In this document: positions 16,534 to 25,840 of the stretch, piece after piece
Layout: every line of letters begins with the position of its first letter
Numbering within the stretch: position 1 is the first letter of the stretch
Notes under the pieces: model-generated
The model's database searches: none
Told to the model about the DNA's origin: nothing
The model's input: only the letters and a program-made list of their open reading frames with translations
Program-made: the position numbers and the translations under genes
Source: GCA-003244245 sp036266995
Lineage (GTDB): Bacteria; Actinomycetota; Actinomycetes; Mycobacteriales; Pseudonocardiaceae
Length of the DNA stretch: 64,000 nucleotides
NCBI GenBank assembly: GCA_036266995.1
Contig: DATAWX010000165.1
Span: forward strand, 13,953 to 77,952
Direction of reading: 5' to 3'

Positions 16534-17829
16534 TCAGGCCGGGTCCTGCCTCAGCAGAACCCGCCGGAGCTGGTGCATCGCGACGGTCACTGATCGATCA
16601 CGAATCTCGGCACGGTCGCCGGGCAGCACCGGGTCGCTGGCCGCCACCGTGCCGTCGCTGGTGGTCACACACACGCACACGTAGCCGACCGGCTTGGTGT
16701 CGGTGCCCCCACCTGGGCCGGCCACCCCGGTGATCCCCACCCCGAGGTCGGCACTGAAGCGGTCCCGGGCCCCGTCGGCCATCGCCCGGGCCACCTCCGG
16801 GGACACCGCACCGTGCTGCTCGATCAGCTCCAGCGCCACGCCCAGCAGTTCGGTCTTCGCGGCGTTGGAGTAGGCCACCACACCGCCGGCGACGTAGTCG
16901 GACGACCCCGGCTGCTCGGTGAGCCGGGCCGCCAGCAACCCGCCGGTGCACGATTCCGCGAGGCCGATGCGCCGTCCCCGCAGCAGGCCGGCGATCTGCT
17001 GGTCCAGCGATGTGCCGTCGGTCGAGAACACATACCGGGCGTGCTTCGCGCGAATCTGGTCCACCAGCGCATCGCGGGTCGCCTCGGCGCCGGGCCGATG
17101 CCGGATGTCGATCACCAGCTCAGCGCGGCGCAGGCAGGTGGTGATCTCCAGTGGCGTCAGGTCCAGCGTCTCGCCCACCTCGCGCAGCGTCACCGCGATC
17201 TGTGACTCGGGTAACCCGAACAGCCGCAGCTGCGCGGACTCGAAGGGCCGCGTGCGCGCCAACACGGCTTTGACAGCGGGGGTGGCCAGCGCCGCAGGCC
17301 ACATCGCCTGCAGTTCTCGGGGTGGTCCCGGCAATACGATCACCGTCGGTCCGCCGTCGATCGGGACCACCAGCCCGGGTGCCGTCCCCGCCGGGTCGAG
17401 GGTCTGCGCGCCGCGGGGGACCATCGCCTGCTTGCGGTTCGCCGCCAGCATCCCCGCTGGATCGAAACCTGACAGCCGGCGGAACCGGGCCAGGATCGCC
17501 GCGATCCGCTGCTCCATCGCCTCGTCGAGCTCCAACTTCATCCCGGCGAACCCGGCGACCACCTCGGCGGTCACGTCGTCAGCGGTCGGGCCCAGCCCAC
17601 CGCTGGTGACGACCAGCTCAACGCCCTGATCCGCGACGAATCGCAGCGCTGCGGCCAGGTCCGCCGGGCGGTCCCCAACACAGAGCAGATGCGCGACCTC
17701 GACGCCCAACTCACCCAACCGCTGCGCCAACCACGGACCGTTGCGGTCGGTGAGCAGGCCGGTGAGCAGCTCCGTCCCGGTGACCACGATTCCTGCCCGG
17801 ACATCGGTGCTGTTACTCACGAGACGCAC
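16534..17829 (-). CDS. cinA: CinA-like nicotinamide mononucleotide deamidase
   Basis: A 431-residue CinA with both domains. The N-terminal MoaB/MogA-like domain has GIVVTGTELLTG and TSGGLGPTADDVT (about residues 75-87), and a C-terminal PncC domain is present. The latter (LAESCTGGLLAARLTEQPGS, about residue 292 onward, and GITGVAGPGGGT) hydrolyses NMN to NaMN in pyridine nucleotide recycling. The start may be ATG 17829 or GTG 17820. It is convergent with the small membrane protein gene and divergent from the ABC exporter. Confidence 0.9.
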   Translation of the reverse strand: MRLVSNSTDVRAGIVVTGTELLTGLLTDRNGPWLAQRLGELGVEVAHLLCVGDRPADLAAALRFVADQGVELVVTSGGLGPTADDVTAEVVAGFAGMKLELDEAMEQRIAAILARFRRLSGFDPAGMLAANRKQAMVPRGAQTLDPAGTAPGLVVPIDGGPTVIVLPGPPRELQAMWPAALATPAVKAVLARTRPFESAQLRLFGLPESQIAVTLREVGETLDLTPLEITTCLRRAELVIDIRHRPGAEATRDALVDQIRAKHARYVFSTDGTSLDQQIAGLLRGRRIGLAESCTGGLLAARLTEQPGSSDYVAGGVVAYSNAAKTELLGVALELIEQHGAVSPEVARAMADGARDRFSADLGVGITGVAGPGGGTDTKPVGYVCVCVTTSDGTVAASDPVLPGDRAEIRDRSVTVAMHQLRRVLLRQDPA

Positions 17830-17867
17830 GCTAGCGCGGCAGGCATGCTTGCTGCCGGGAGGCCACG

Positions 17868-19856
17868 ATGAGATTCAGGCGTACCGCGAGCGCAGCCTCA
17901 CCCGATACGGGTACGCCGACGCTGATCGGCGTCGATGATCTCGCGACTCCATGGTGGGCGAAGGTCGGCGAGGACATGGCCGGCTCGAGTGCTGGTCGGA
18001 TGCTGCGGGCGGCACCGGTCGCCTTGACCGTCCTGGTGCGTCTGGCCTGGCAGACCTCGCCGCGGTTGACGTTGCTGGCCGCCGTTGTCCAGCTGGTCTC
18101 GGGGGGTACCACGGCGTTCGGGTTGTTGGCCACCGCGAACGTGTTCGCCCAGCTTCTGCAGCAGGGCCCGACTCCGCAGCGGGTGGTGGCGGCGCTACCG
18201 GCGCTGCTGCTGGTGATGGCCTCCTATGCGGCTCGGGGGCTGCTGGACGCGGCGGTCGGCGCCGTTCAGGCGGTGCTGGCTCCGTTGGTGGAGCTGCGCG
18301 CTCAGGACGAGCTGCACGCCGCGGTGATCGGCGCGGAGCTGGTTGCCTTCGACGACGCTGATTTCGTGGAGTTGGTGCGCCGGACGTCCACGCGGGGGAT
18401 TTCCAGCGTCCGCCAGGGGGTGACCGACGCCGGGAACCTGCTCAGCTCGGCGATCTCGCTCGCCGCCGCGATCGTCACCGCCGGCCTGCTCAACCCCGTG
18501 CTGGCGCCGGTGGTGCTGCTGGCCGCGGCGCCCAACGGCTGGGCGAGCATGCGTTCGGCGATGCTGTCCTACGAGTCGTTCGTGCGGATGGTCTCGCGCA
18601 TGCGCCGGCTGGGCATCACCGGTGACATGATCACTAGCCGGCGCCAGGCAGCCGAGGTCCGTGCCTTCACCACCCAGGACACCCTGCTGGGCGAGCATCG
18701 TCGGATCGGATCCCAGGTCACCACGGAGGCCGTTCGAGTTGAGCACCGCAAGACCGCGATCCGGCTGGTCGGGCGCGGCCTGGCGGGGATCGGCACAGCG
18801 CTGGCCTACGGTGTGCTCGGCGCGCTGCTCTACGCCGGGGAGATGCCGCTTGCCCTGGCCGGGGCGGCGGCGGTCGCGATGCGCACCGCGAGCACGGCGG
18901 TGTCCACCACGGTCTTCGCCGCCAACCGGCTCTTTGAGCACAGCTTCTACCTCGACTTGTTGACCAGTTGCTTGGCCCAGGCCCGCGGCTACCACCGGCC
19001 GGCCGCCGTGGAGCGACTGCCGCGCGATCCGCAGCGCATCGAGTTGCGCGAGGTGTCCTTCAGCTACCCGGGTAAGGACGAGCCCGCACTGCATCGGATC
19101 AACTTGACGATCAGCCGCGGCCAGGTCATTGCCCTGGTGGGAGAGAACGGCTCGGGTAAGTCCACTCTCGCCAAAGTGATCACCGGGCTCTACCTGCCCG
19201 ATCAGGGACAGGTGAGCTGGGACGGGGTGGACATCGCCAAGGTCGACCAGGGCGAGCTGCACTCCCAGGTCGCGGTCGTCTTGCAGAACCCCGTCGAGTG
19301 GCCGATGACCGCCGAGAACAACGTCCGCATCGGCCGGTTGGAACGCCCCGATCCCGAGGGCAGCGTGCTGGCCGCCGCCGCGGCCGACTCCGGCGCCGAC
19401 GCCGTGGTCGCCGACCTTCCCGACGGCTGGCGCAGTGTGCTGTCCCGGGAGTTCCAGAACGGGTGTGACCTGTCCGGTGGGCAGTGGCAACGGATCAGCG
19501 TGGCTCGCGGGCTGTACCGGGACGCACCGCTGCTCGTCGCCGACGAGCCCACCGCCGCGATGGACGCCCGAGCCGAGCACGCCGTGTTCCAATCCCTTCA
19601 GATGCTCAGGCGCGCGGGTGACATGTCAGGCAACGGTTCGGCGACCACCCGAACGACGGTGCTGGTCACTCACCGGCTCGCCAATATCCGCCACGCCGAC
19701 CAGATCATTGTCTTGGACCGCGGCCACATCACCGAGCAGGGCACCCACCAGGAACTGATGGCCCGCAGTGGCGGGTACGCCGAGCTGTTCACCCTGCAAG
19801 CGCGCGCCTACCTCGACGGCACCGACGAACCCGACCGGCTGAGTCAGCCCGGATGA
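17868..19856 (+). CDS. ABC exporter (fused permease and ATPase)
   Basis: A 662-residue half-transporter. The N-terminal half has about six membrane segments (from ALTVLVRLAWQ onward). The C-terminal nucleotide-binding domain has Walker A GENGSGKST (about residue 425), the signature LSGGQWQR and Walker B LLVADEPTAAMD. The switch histidine is in LVTHRLANIRHADQI. It would act as a homodimer or heterodimer exporting an unknown substrate. About 45 residues of non-membrane sequence precede the first helix. No partner transporter or biosynthetic gene is adjacent: cinA is divergent and dnaE1 convergent. Confidence 0.86.
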   Translation: MRFRRTASAASPDTGTPTLIGVDDLATPWWAKVGEDMAGSSAGRMLRAAPVALTVLVRLAWQTSPRLTLLAAVVQLVSGGTTAFGLLATANVFAQLLQQGPTPQRVVAALPALLLVMASYAARGLLDAAVGAVQAVLAPLVELRAQDELHAAVIGAELVAFDDADFVELVRRTSTRGISSVRQGVTDAGNLLSSAISLAAAIVTAGLLNPVLAPVVLLAAAPNGWASMRSAMLSYESFVRMVSRMRRLGITGDMITSRRQAAEVRAFTTQDTLLGEHRRIGSQVTTEAVRVEHRKTAIRLVGRGLAGIGTALAYGVLGALLYAGEMPLALAGAAAVAMRTASTAVSTTVFAANRLFEHSFYLDLLTSCLAQARGYHRPAAVERLPRDPQRIELREVSFSYPGKDEPALHRINLTISRGQVIALVGENGSGKSTLAKVITGLYLPDQGQVSWDGVDIAKVDQGELHSQVAVVLQNPVEWPMTAENNVRIGRLERPDPEGSVLAAAAADSGADAVVADLPDGWRSVLSREFQNGCDLSGGQWQRISVARGLYRDAPLLVADEPTAAMDARAEHAVFQSLQMLRRAGDMSGNGSATTRTTVLVTHRLANIRHADQIIVLDRGHITEQGTHQELMARSGGYAELFTLQARAYLDGTDEPDRLSQPG

Positions 19857-19886
19857 GCGCCCAGCGAGACGTCAGCGGGGGGCGGC

Positions 19887-22800
19887 TCAGACGGCAACAG
19901 TGATGCCGCGGATGCTCTTGAGTTCGCCCAGCAGCGCCGAAGACACCGTGATGGGGTAGTTCTCGATAGCGATCTCGGTCTTGCGCGCCCCGTGGCAGAG
20001 CAGGATGTGCAGCCGGGTGTCACCCTTGTTCGCTACCAGTGCGGAGCGCAGCTCGGCTGCCCCCTCGGAATCCAGTTGGCTGGCCTCGACGCGCAGCACG
20101 AACGGCGGTTCATCGCCAGGTCGTTTCTCGGCGTCGCTGATATCCAGCGGTACCACCGCCGATCCGAAGACCGACATCTTGTCATCCCGCCAGTTGACCC
20201 GGCCCTTGATCGCCACGGCGGTGTCGGGGATCAGGTCCTCGGACAGCACAGCGTAGGACTTGGCGAAGAACAGCACCTCCATCGAGGCGTCGAGGTCTTC
20301 CAGCGTGACGATCGCCCAGGACTCACCATTCTTGTTCACCCGCTTGTCGACCGAGGAGATCATCCCGGCGAGCACTATCTCACCCTCCGTGGGTGTCTCA
20401 TCCAGGAGGGCGGCGATGGGTTTCGGAGCGTGCTTGCGCAGAATCCGCTCGGCGCCGTCAAGCGGATGAGCGGAGACGTACAGGCCGAGCATCTCCCGTT
20501 CGTAGGCCAGCAGTTGCTTACGCGGGTACTCCTGCGGTTCGAATTTCAGGTGCGCCAGCGGGGAGGACTCCGGTGTGGCGCAGGCGCCCCCGTCGCCGCC
20601 GAACAGGTCGAACTGGCCTCGCTCCTGCTCGCGTTTAAGGCCGATGACCGCATCGACGGCCATCTCATGCACTGTGATCAGGGATAGCCGAGTGTGGCCC
20701 AGGGAGTCGAAGGCGCCGGCCTTGATCAGCGACTCGATGGTGCGCTTGTTGCAGCACACCAGCTCGACCTTGTCCAGGAAGTCGGTGAAGGAGGTGAAAC
20801 GGCCCTTGGTCTCCCTCGTCCTGATGATGGACGCCACGACGTTGGCGCCGACGTTGCGCACCGCGCCCAGCCCGAACCGGACGTCGCTGCCCACCGCGGC
20901 GAACCGCAGACCGGAGTCGTTGACGTCCGGGGGCAGGACCTTGATGCCCATCCTGCGGCATTCCGCGAGGTAGATCGCGGACTTGTCCTTGTTGTCCCCG
21001 ATCGAGGTGAGCTGGGCGGCCATGAACTCGGTCGGGTAGTTGGCCTTGAGGTACGCCGTCCAGTAGGAGACCAGCCCGTAGCCGGCGGTGTGCGACTTGT
21101 TGAACGCATACCCGGCGAACGGGAGCATCACGTCCCACAGGGTCTGAGTGGCCTGGGGGGAGAAGCCCTTGCCCATCATCCCGGCCCGGAACCGCTCGAA
21201 CTCTTTCTCGATGATCTCTTTCTTTTTCTTGCCCATCGCGCGGCGCAGCAGGTCAGCGCCACCGAGGCTGTAGCCGGCCAACTGCTGGGCGATGGCCATC
21301 ACCTGCTCTTGGTAGACCAGCAGGTGGTAGGTCTCGCCCAGGATGGGCTCCAGGGCCTCCTTGAGCTCGGGGTGGATCGGGGCGATCGCCTGGCGGGAGT
21401 TGGACCGCTCGGCGTAGTGGAGGTGGGCGTTGGCGGCCATCGGGCCGGGCCGGTACAGGGCGAGAACGGCGGCGATGTCACCGAAGTGAGTGGGTGCCAG
21501 TGCCCGCAGCAGCGACCGCATCGCGGCACCGTCAAGCTGGAACACCCCGAGCGTGTGGCCGCTGGAGAGCAGCTTGTACGTCGCCTCGTCGTCAAGGTTC
21601 AGCGTGGCGGTGTCGATCTCGCGACCGTGATTGGTCTTGACCGCCTCGACGGTGTCACTGATGACCGTCAGCGTGCGCAGGCCCAGGAAATCCATCTTGA
21701 GCAGGCCGATGTCCTCACACGACGGGTAGTCCCAGCCGGTGATGATCGAGCCGTCATCGCGCATCCACAGCGGGATCACGTCCAGCAGAGGCTGCGAGGA
21801 CATGATCACAGCGCAGGCGTGCACCCCGGCGTTACGGACCAGGCCCTCCAGACCGCGGGCGGTGTCCATGATCTTGCCGACCTGCGGGTCGGTCTCGGCC
21901 AGCGACCGCACCTCGGTGGCCTCGGTGTAACGCGGATGCTTCGGGTCGAAGATGCCGTGCAGCGGGATGTCCTCGGCGGCCACCGCCGGCGGCAGTGCCT
22001 TGGAGATCCGGTCGGCGATGGAGAAACCGGGCTGGCCGTGCAGGACCCGGGCGGCGTCTTTGATGGCGGCCTTGGTCTTGATCGTGCCGAAGGTGATGAC
22101 CTGCGCGATGTTCGCCGCGCCCCACTTGTTGACCGTGTACTCCATCACCTCCCCGCGCCGGCGCTCGTCGAAGTCGAGGTCGATGTCGGGAGGTGAGATC
22201 CGCTCGGGGTTGAGGAACCGCTCGAAGATCAGGGAGTGCCCGATCGGGTCGAGGTCGGTGATCTGCAGGATGTAGGCCACCAGGGATCCGGTCGCCGAGC
22301 CCCGGCCCGGTCCAACGGAGATCTTCTGGCGCTTGGCCCACCGGACCAGGTCCCCGACGACCAGGAAGTAGCCCGGGAATCCCATCTGGGAGATCACGCC
22401 CAGCTCGTGCTCGACGCGATCGAGGTAGGGCTGGGTCATCCCCTCGGGGAACCGTTCCAGTGCGTAGCGCTCGACTTCGCGGCGCAGCAGCAGGTCTTCG
22501 GTCTCGCCCTCGGCCAGCGGGAACCGGGGCATCCGGTCGACCTCGGCGTAGACCTCCGCGTAGGACCCGACCCGCTCGGCGATCAGCAGGGTGGCGTCGG
22601 CGGCCCCCGGCACTTCGGTGTCCCAGTAGTCGCGCATCTCCTGCGCGGGCTTCAGGTAGTAACCCTCGCCTTCGAACTTGAACCGGTTCGGGTCATCCAT
22701 CGTCTTGCCCGACTGCACGCACAGCAGCGCCTCGTGCGCCAGCGCCTGGTCCTGGGTCACGTAATGGCTGTCGTTGGTCGCCACCGGCGTCAGCCCGAGC

Positions 22801-23450
22801 TTGCGGCCGATCTCCAGCAGACCCTCGCGGACCGACCCCTCGATGGACAGGCCATGGTCCATCAGCTCGAGAAAGAAGTTGTCCGGGCCGAAGATGTCGC
22901 GGTAGTCGCTGGCAGCTTGCAGAGCCTGGTCGGTCTGGCCCAGGCGCAGCCGGGTCTGCACCTCACCGGACGGGCAGCCGGTCGTCGCGATGATCCCGCC
23001 GGCGTGCTCGGCGATCAGGTCACGGTCCATGCGGGGCTTGCGATAGGTGCCTTCGAACGAGGCCAGGCTCGACAGCCGGAACAGGTTGCGCAACCCGGTG
23101 GCGTTCTCCGCGAGCATCGTCATGTGCAGAAACGCACCCGCACCCGAGACGTCACCGCCCATGCCCGACTCGTCGGTGGAGCGCTGGTGCAGCTGACCCC
23201 AGAACACCGGCTTCTTGTGGTAGCGGCTGGCCGGTGCCACGTACGCCTCGATACCGATGATCGGCTTGATCCCGGCGCCCGTGGCCTTGCGGTAGAACTC
23301 CGCCGACGCGTACATGTTGCCGTGATCCGTCATCGCCACCGCGGTCATCCCCAGCCGCGCGGCCTCCGTGAACAGCGGACCGACCTTGGCCGCACCGTCC
23401 AACATCGAGTACTCGGTGTGCACGTGCAGGTGGACGAACGAGTCGGACAA
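19887..23450 (-). CDS. dnaE1: DnaE1, replicative DNA polymerase III alpha subunit
   Basis: A 1187-residue replicative C-family polymerase. The N-terminal PHP domain has HLHVHTEYSMLDGAAKVG and MTDHGNMYASAEFY. The palm has PDIDLDFDERRRGEVMEY near residue 420. The internal beta-clamp motif QFDLFGG lies near residue 945. An OB fold follows (AGMISSVDKRVNKNGESW). The C-terminus is normal for actinobacterial DnaE1. Its complete clamp motif contrasts with DnaE2 in the same window. Confidence 0.96.
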   Translation of the reverse strand: MSDSFVHLHVHTEYSMLDGAAKVGPLFTEAARLGMTAVAMTDHGNMYASAEFYRKATGAGIKPIIGIEAYVAPASRYHKKPVFWGQLHQRSTDESGMGGDVSGAGAFLHMTMLAENATGLRNLFRLSSLASFEGTYRKPRMDRDLIAEHAGGIIATTGCPSGEVQTRLRLGQTDQALQAASDYRDIFGPDNFFLELMDHGLSIEGSVREGLLEIGRKLGLTPVATNDSHYVTQDQALAHEALLCVQSGKTMDDPNRFKFEGEGYYLKPAQEMRDYWDTEVPGAADATLLIAERVGSYAEVYAEVDRMPRFPLAEGETEDLLLRREVERYALERFPEGMTQPYLDRVEHELGVISQMGFPGYFLVVGDLVRWAKRQKISVGPGRGSATGSLVAYILQITDLDPIGHSLIFERFLNPERISPPDIDLDFDERRRGEVMEYTVNKWGAANIAQVITFGTIKTKAAIKDAARVLHGQPGFSIADRISKALPPAVAAEDIPLHGIFDPKHPRYTEATEVRSLAETDPQVGKIMDTARGLEGLVRNAGVHACAVIMSSQPLLDVIPLWMRDDGSIITGWDYPSCEDIGLLKMDFLGLRTLTVISDTVEAVKTNHGREIDTATLNLDDEATYKLLSSGHTLGVFQLDGAAMRSLLRALAPTHFGDIAAVLALYRPGPMAANAHLHYAERSNSRQAIAPIHPELKEALEPILGETYHLLVYQEQVMAIAQQLAGYSLGGADLLRRAMGKKKKEIIEKEFERFRAGMMGKGFSPQATQTLWDVMLPFAGYAFNKSHTAGYGLVSYWTAYLKANYPTEFMAAQLTSIGDNKDKSAIYLAECRRMGIKVLPPDVNDSGLRFAAVGSDVRFGLGAVRNVGANVVASIIRTRETKGRFTSFTDFLDKVELVCCNKRTIESLIKAGAFDSLGHTRLSLITVHEMAVDAVIGLKREQERGQFDLFGGDGGACATPESSPLAHLKFEPQEYPRKQLLAYEREMLGLYVSAHPLDGAERILRKHAPKPIAALLDETPTEGEIVLAGMISSVDKRVNKNGESWAIVTLEDLDASMEVLFFAKSYAVLSEDLIPDTAVAIKGRVNWRDDKMSVFGSAVVPLDISDAEKRPGDEPPFVLRVEASQLDSEGAAELRSALVANKGDTRLHILLCHGARKTEIAIENYPITVSSALLGELKSIRGITVAV

Positions 23451-23584
23451 GACTCTCCCTGGGGCGTTCAGCGCGGGCCTATCCGCAAGACGCCTGTGGT
23501 CGCTCAGGGTTGTCGCGCAGTCTCGGAGAGTTGAAGCGCTACTGCTCGAATCGAGTGTCTGTCGAACTCCCGAACTGGCAATAA

Positions 23585-23596
23585 AACATATATGTT
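23585..23596. promoter_or_regulatory. Palindrome at the start of the antitoxin unit
   Basis: AACATATATGTT is a perfect 12-bp palindrome in an AT-rich patch between dnaE1 and the antitoxin gene. It is a likely operator for the XRE antitoxin downstream, in the position expected for toxin-antitoxin autoregulation. Confidence 0.5.
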
Positions 23597-23598
23597 AT

Positions 23599-23670
23599 GG
23601 TGCCATCCCGCTGGCCGCGCGGCGGTTCGCCGAGCATGTCGTGGCACTGGACGGAAAGGACGGGAGATGA
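23599..23670 (+). pseudogene. C-terminal remnant of a HigB-like toxin gene
   Basis: The 23 codons before the antitoxin read GAIPLAARRFAEHVVALDGK and end in TGA overlapping the antitoxin ATG (ATGA). This resembles the last residues of HigB-type toxins (an IPxAxxRFxxHL segment ending in a basic tail). No toxin core precedes it: the operator-like palindrome abuts the remnant. I infer that the body of the toxin gene was deleted, leaving the antitoxin alone. Confidence 0.5.
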
Positions 23671-24020
23671 CCGAGATGATTCCCTGGGAACGGCTGCGCG
23701 CCGAGGCTCTGGAGTCCGGTCAGGTAACCCATGATGCCTTGACACGTGCCCAGGTCGAGCAGGACGCCCATGTCGCCGGATACCGCTTGGCAGAGTTGCG
23801 CGCTAAGACCGGGATGACCCAAACTCAGTTGGCTGAGGCGATAGGGGTGAGCCAGGCTCGGGTCAGCGCGATGGAACGCGGCGACGTGGAAAGTCTCACG
23901 GTGGCCAGCGTGCGTGCCTACATCACTGCGTTGGGGGGCACGGTCAGGATCGTCGCGTCCCTAGACGACATCGACGTCACCCTCCGGCTTCCCGGCGACC
24001 CCCACCCAACCGCAGCCTGA
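23667..24020 (+). CDS. XRE/HigA-type antitoxin, apparently orphan
   Basis: A 117-residue protein with an XRE helix-turn-helix (about residues 42-75: LAELRAKTGMTQTQLAEAIG, then SQARVSAMERGD) and a C-terminal segment (VRAYITALGGTVRIVASLDD) typical of HigA-type antitoxins. The ATG is preceded by GGACGGGAG and overlaps the stop of a toxin remnant. With the toxin lost it may now serve only as a DNA-binding regulator. Confidence 0.78.
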   Translation: MTEMIPWERLRAEALESGQVTHDALTRAQVEQDAHVAGYRLAELRAKTGMTQTQLAEAIGVSQARVSAMERGDVESLTVASVRAYITALGGTVRIVASLDDIDVTLRLPGDPHPTAA

Positions 24021-24121
24021 CGGCCGCAACCGCCCTGCGGGGACATCCTCGCGGACTGGCTGGGTGAAGCCCAGTTGGCTGAGCCGCGGGGGTGAGACAG
24101 ACCCCCGGTCAGCACGTGCGT

Positions 24122-25351
24122 TTAACGGTGTCGCTGGCGGGAGACCAGCGCACCGAGGGCGGCGAGCACGGCGATCGCCAGGCCGATCCACAGCGCGATC
24201 GGGAGCAGCGCGCCGCCGTGGCCGTAGCCGGCCGTCGAGTTCCGGGACGCGGCGTTCACGCCGGCGCCGGGTGGTGCGGGGAGGGCACCGGGAGCCCCGT
24301 CCGGGCCGGTCGCAGGCGCCTCGGCTGGCGGAGCCTCGTCCACCAGGTGGCCGACCGGGCGACCGGGGGCAAGCGTGAAACCGTAGTTCAGCAGCCGGGC
24401 TGCTTGCTCCGACATCGACACCGGCCGCTGCTCGCCCCGCATCAACACCACGATCAGGCGCCGCCCGCCGCGCTGCGCGGCATCGAGCTGGGTATGCCGG
24501 GCGTCGTCGGTGAACCCGGTCTTGCCGCCCATCGCGCCGGGGTAGGTGCTGAGCAGCTTGTTGTCGTTGCTGACCACGAACCCGGGCCGGTTGCCGTAGC
24601 CGGGGAAGTTCGCTTGCTTGGTGCCCATCAGCTCGACCAGCAGCGGGCGGCGGAGCACCTGGCGAAACGCCAACGCCAGGTCGTAAGCTGACGCGCTCAT
24701 GCCCGGGCCGTCCAATCCGGACGGGGTGGCGGCGCGGGTATCCAGCGCCCCCAGCCGGGCGGCCAACTCGTTCATCTGATCGACGGTCGCGGTGACCCCG
24801 CCCAGCTGACCGGCCAGGGCGTGTGCGGCGTCATTACCGGAGACCAGGAACAAGCCGGTGAGCAGCTGCCGGACGGTGTAGCGGCCGCCCGCGCCGATCC
24901 CGACGCGACTGCCGTCCTGGTCGGCGTCGGCTTGCGTGCCCACTACCACCCGGTTGGTCTGCAGTTGGTCGGCTGCCAGCAGAGCGGTGAACAGTTTCAG
25001 CGTCGAGGCCGGGCGGTTACGCGCGTGGGGATCCCTGGCGGCGAGCACGTCACCGGAGTTTGCATCAGCGATCAGCCAGGACATCGAGTTGATCCCCGCC
25101 GGCGGGTCGGGTGCACCGGGGGGCAGCACCAGCCCGCACTCGCCCATCCGTGGCCCGCCCACCGGACGGTCGGGAACCGACAGTGGCGGGGGAAGCGCAC
25201 TGCCCGGAGTCGGGGCCTCTGAGGAGTCGACCGGTGGTGGCGGGGCGGTCTGCTGCGAGCACCCGGACTGCGCTGCGCTGGGGGCCGCGCCCAGCAGGGT
25301 CATCGCGCCGAGAACGACGACCAGCACAGTGAGTACTCGGGACCGGACCAT
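24122..25351 (-). CDS. D-alanyl-D-alanine carboxypeptidase (PBP, S11 family)
   Basis: A 409-residue exported penicillin-binding protein trimming peptidoglycan pentapeptides. A signal sequence (MVRSRVLTVLVVVLGAMTLL) is followed by a Pro-rich stretch. The catalytic domain has STLK (SxxK, near residue 130), SGN (FLVSGNDAAHAL) and KTG (MGGKTGFTDDAR). A C-terminal transmembrane helix (ALWIGLAIAVLAALGALV) anchors it. The ATG at 25351 was preferred because a longer frame would run into cdd. It is divergent from cdd. Confidence 0.9.
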   Translation of the reverse strand: MVRSRVLTVLVVVLGAMTLLGAAPSAAQSGCSQQTAPPPPVDSSEAPTPGSALPPPLSVPDRPVGGPRMGECGLVLPPGAPDPPAGINSMSWLIADANSGDVLAARDPHARNRPASTLKLFTALLAADQLQTNRVVVGTQADADQDGSRVGIGAGGRYTVRQLLTGLFLVSGNDAAHALAGQLGGVTATVDQMNELAARLGALDTRAATPSGLDGPGMSASAYDLALAFRQVLRRPLLVELMGTKQANFPGYGNRPGFVVSNDNKLLSTYPGAMGGKTGFTDDARHTQLDAAQRGGRRLIVVLMRGEQRPVSMSEQAARLLNYGFTLAPGRPVGHLVDEAPPAEAPATGPDGAPGALPAPPGAGVNAASRNSTAGYGHGGALLPIALWIGLAIAVLAALGALVSRQRHR

Positions 25352-25411
25352 CCGCACCGGGCGTAGGTTAGCCGGGCGGTGGGTGAGGATCCGGTAGGGG
25401 ATGCTCATGAG

Positions 25412-25804
25412 GTGAACGATGATGGCACCGGTGACATCGACTGGGACGCACTTCGCAGCGCCGCGGTGCAGGCCGCAGCGCTCGGGTACTGCCCCTACTC
25501 GGGGTTGCAGGTGGGTGCGGCCGCGCTGTGCGACGACGGCCGGATTGTGACCGGCTGCAACGTGGAGAACGCCTCCTACGGGTTGTCGCTCTGCGCGGAG
25601 TGCATGATGGCGGGGCAGCTGCGACTGTCGGGTGGCGGCCGGTTCGTGGCGGTGGCCTGCCGCTCCGGCACCGGCGACTTGCTGATGCCGTGTGGACGTT
25701 GCCGTCAGGTGCTCCATGAGCTTGGCGGACCGAGCTGCCTGGTGGATACCGCGCACGGCATCCGCCCGGTCGGTGACCTGCTACCTGATGCCTTCAGCTT
25801 GTGA
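25412..25804 (+). CDS. cdd: Cytidine deaminase
   Basis: A protein of about 130 residues deaminating cytidine and deoxycytidine in pyrimidine salvage. Active-site motifs are GCNVENASYGLSLCAEC (catalytic Glu replaced by position in CAEC with zinc Cys) and PCGRCRQVL with the two other zinc Cys. The GTG at 25412 was chosen; GTG 25379 would add 11 residues. The stop codon lies in the first bases of a 40-bp palindromic repeat. Confidence 0.9.
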   Translation: MNDDGTGDIDWDALRSAAVQAAALGYCPYSGLQVGAAALCDDGRIVTGCNVENASYGLSLCAECMMAGQLRLSGGGRFVAVACRSGTGDLLMPCGRCRQVLHELGGPSCLVDTAHGIRPVGDLLPDAFSL

Positions 25805-25840
25805 GTGAGTAACAGTGTTATAGCACTCAACGCCACTCAC
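25801..25840. repeat. 40-bp palindromic repeat, copy 1
   Basis: The element begins GTGAGTG and ends CACTCAC, with an inner AGTG(TTATAG)CACT hairpin. It is the near-exact reverse complement of the element at 50548-50587. It sits between convergent genes and its two ends supply the TGA stops of both cdd and the coiled-coil protein gene. It probably serves as a bidirectional terminator. Confidence 0.8.

Noticed and set aside
23585..23596. AACATATATGTT as a further LexA box
   Set aside because: It lacks the CGAAC/GTTCG arms. Position before an XRE antitoxin fits an autoregulatory operator better.
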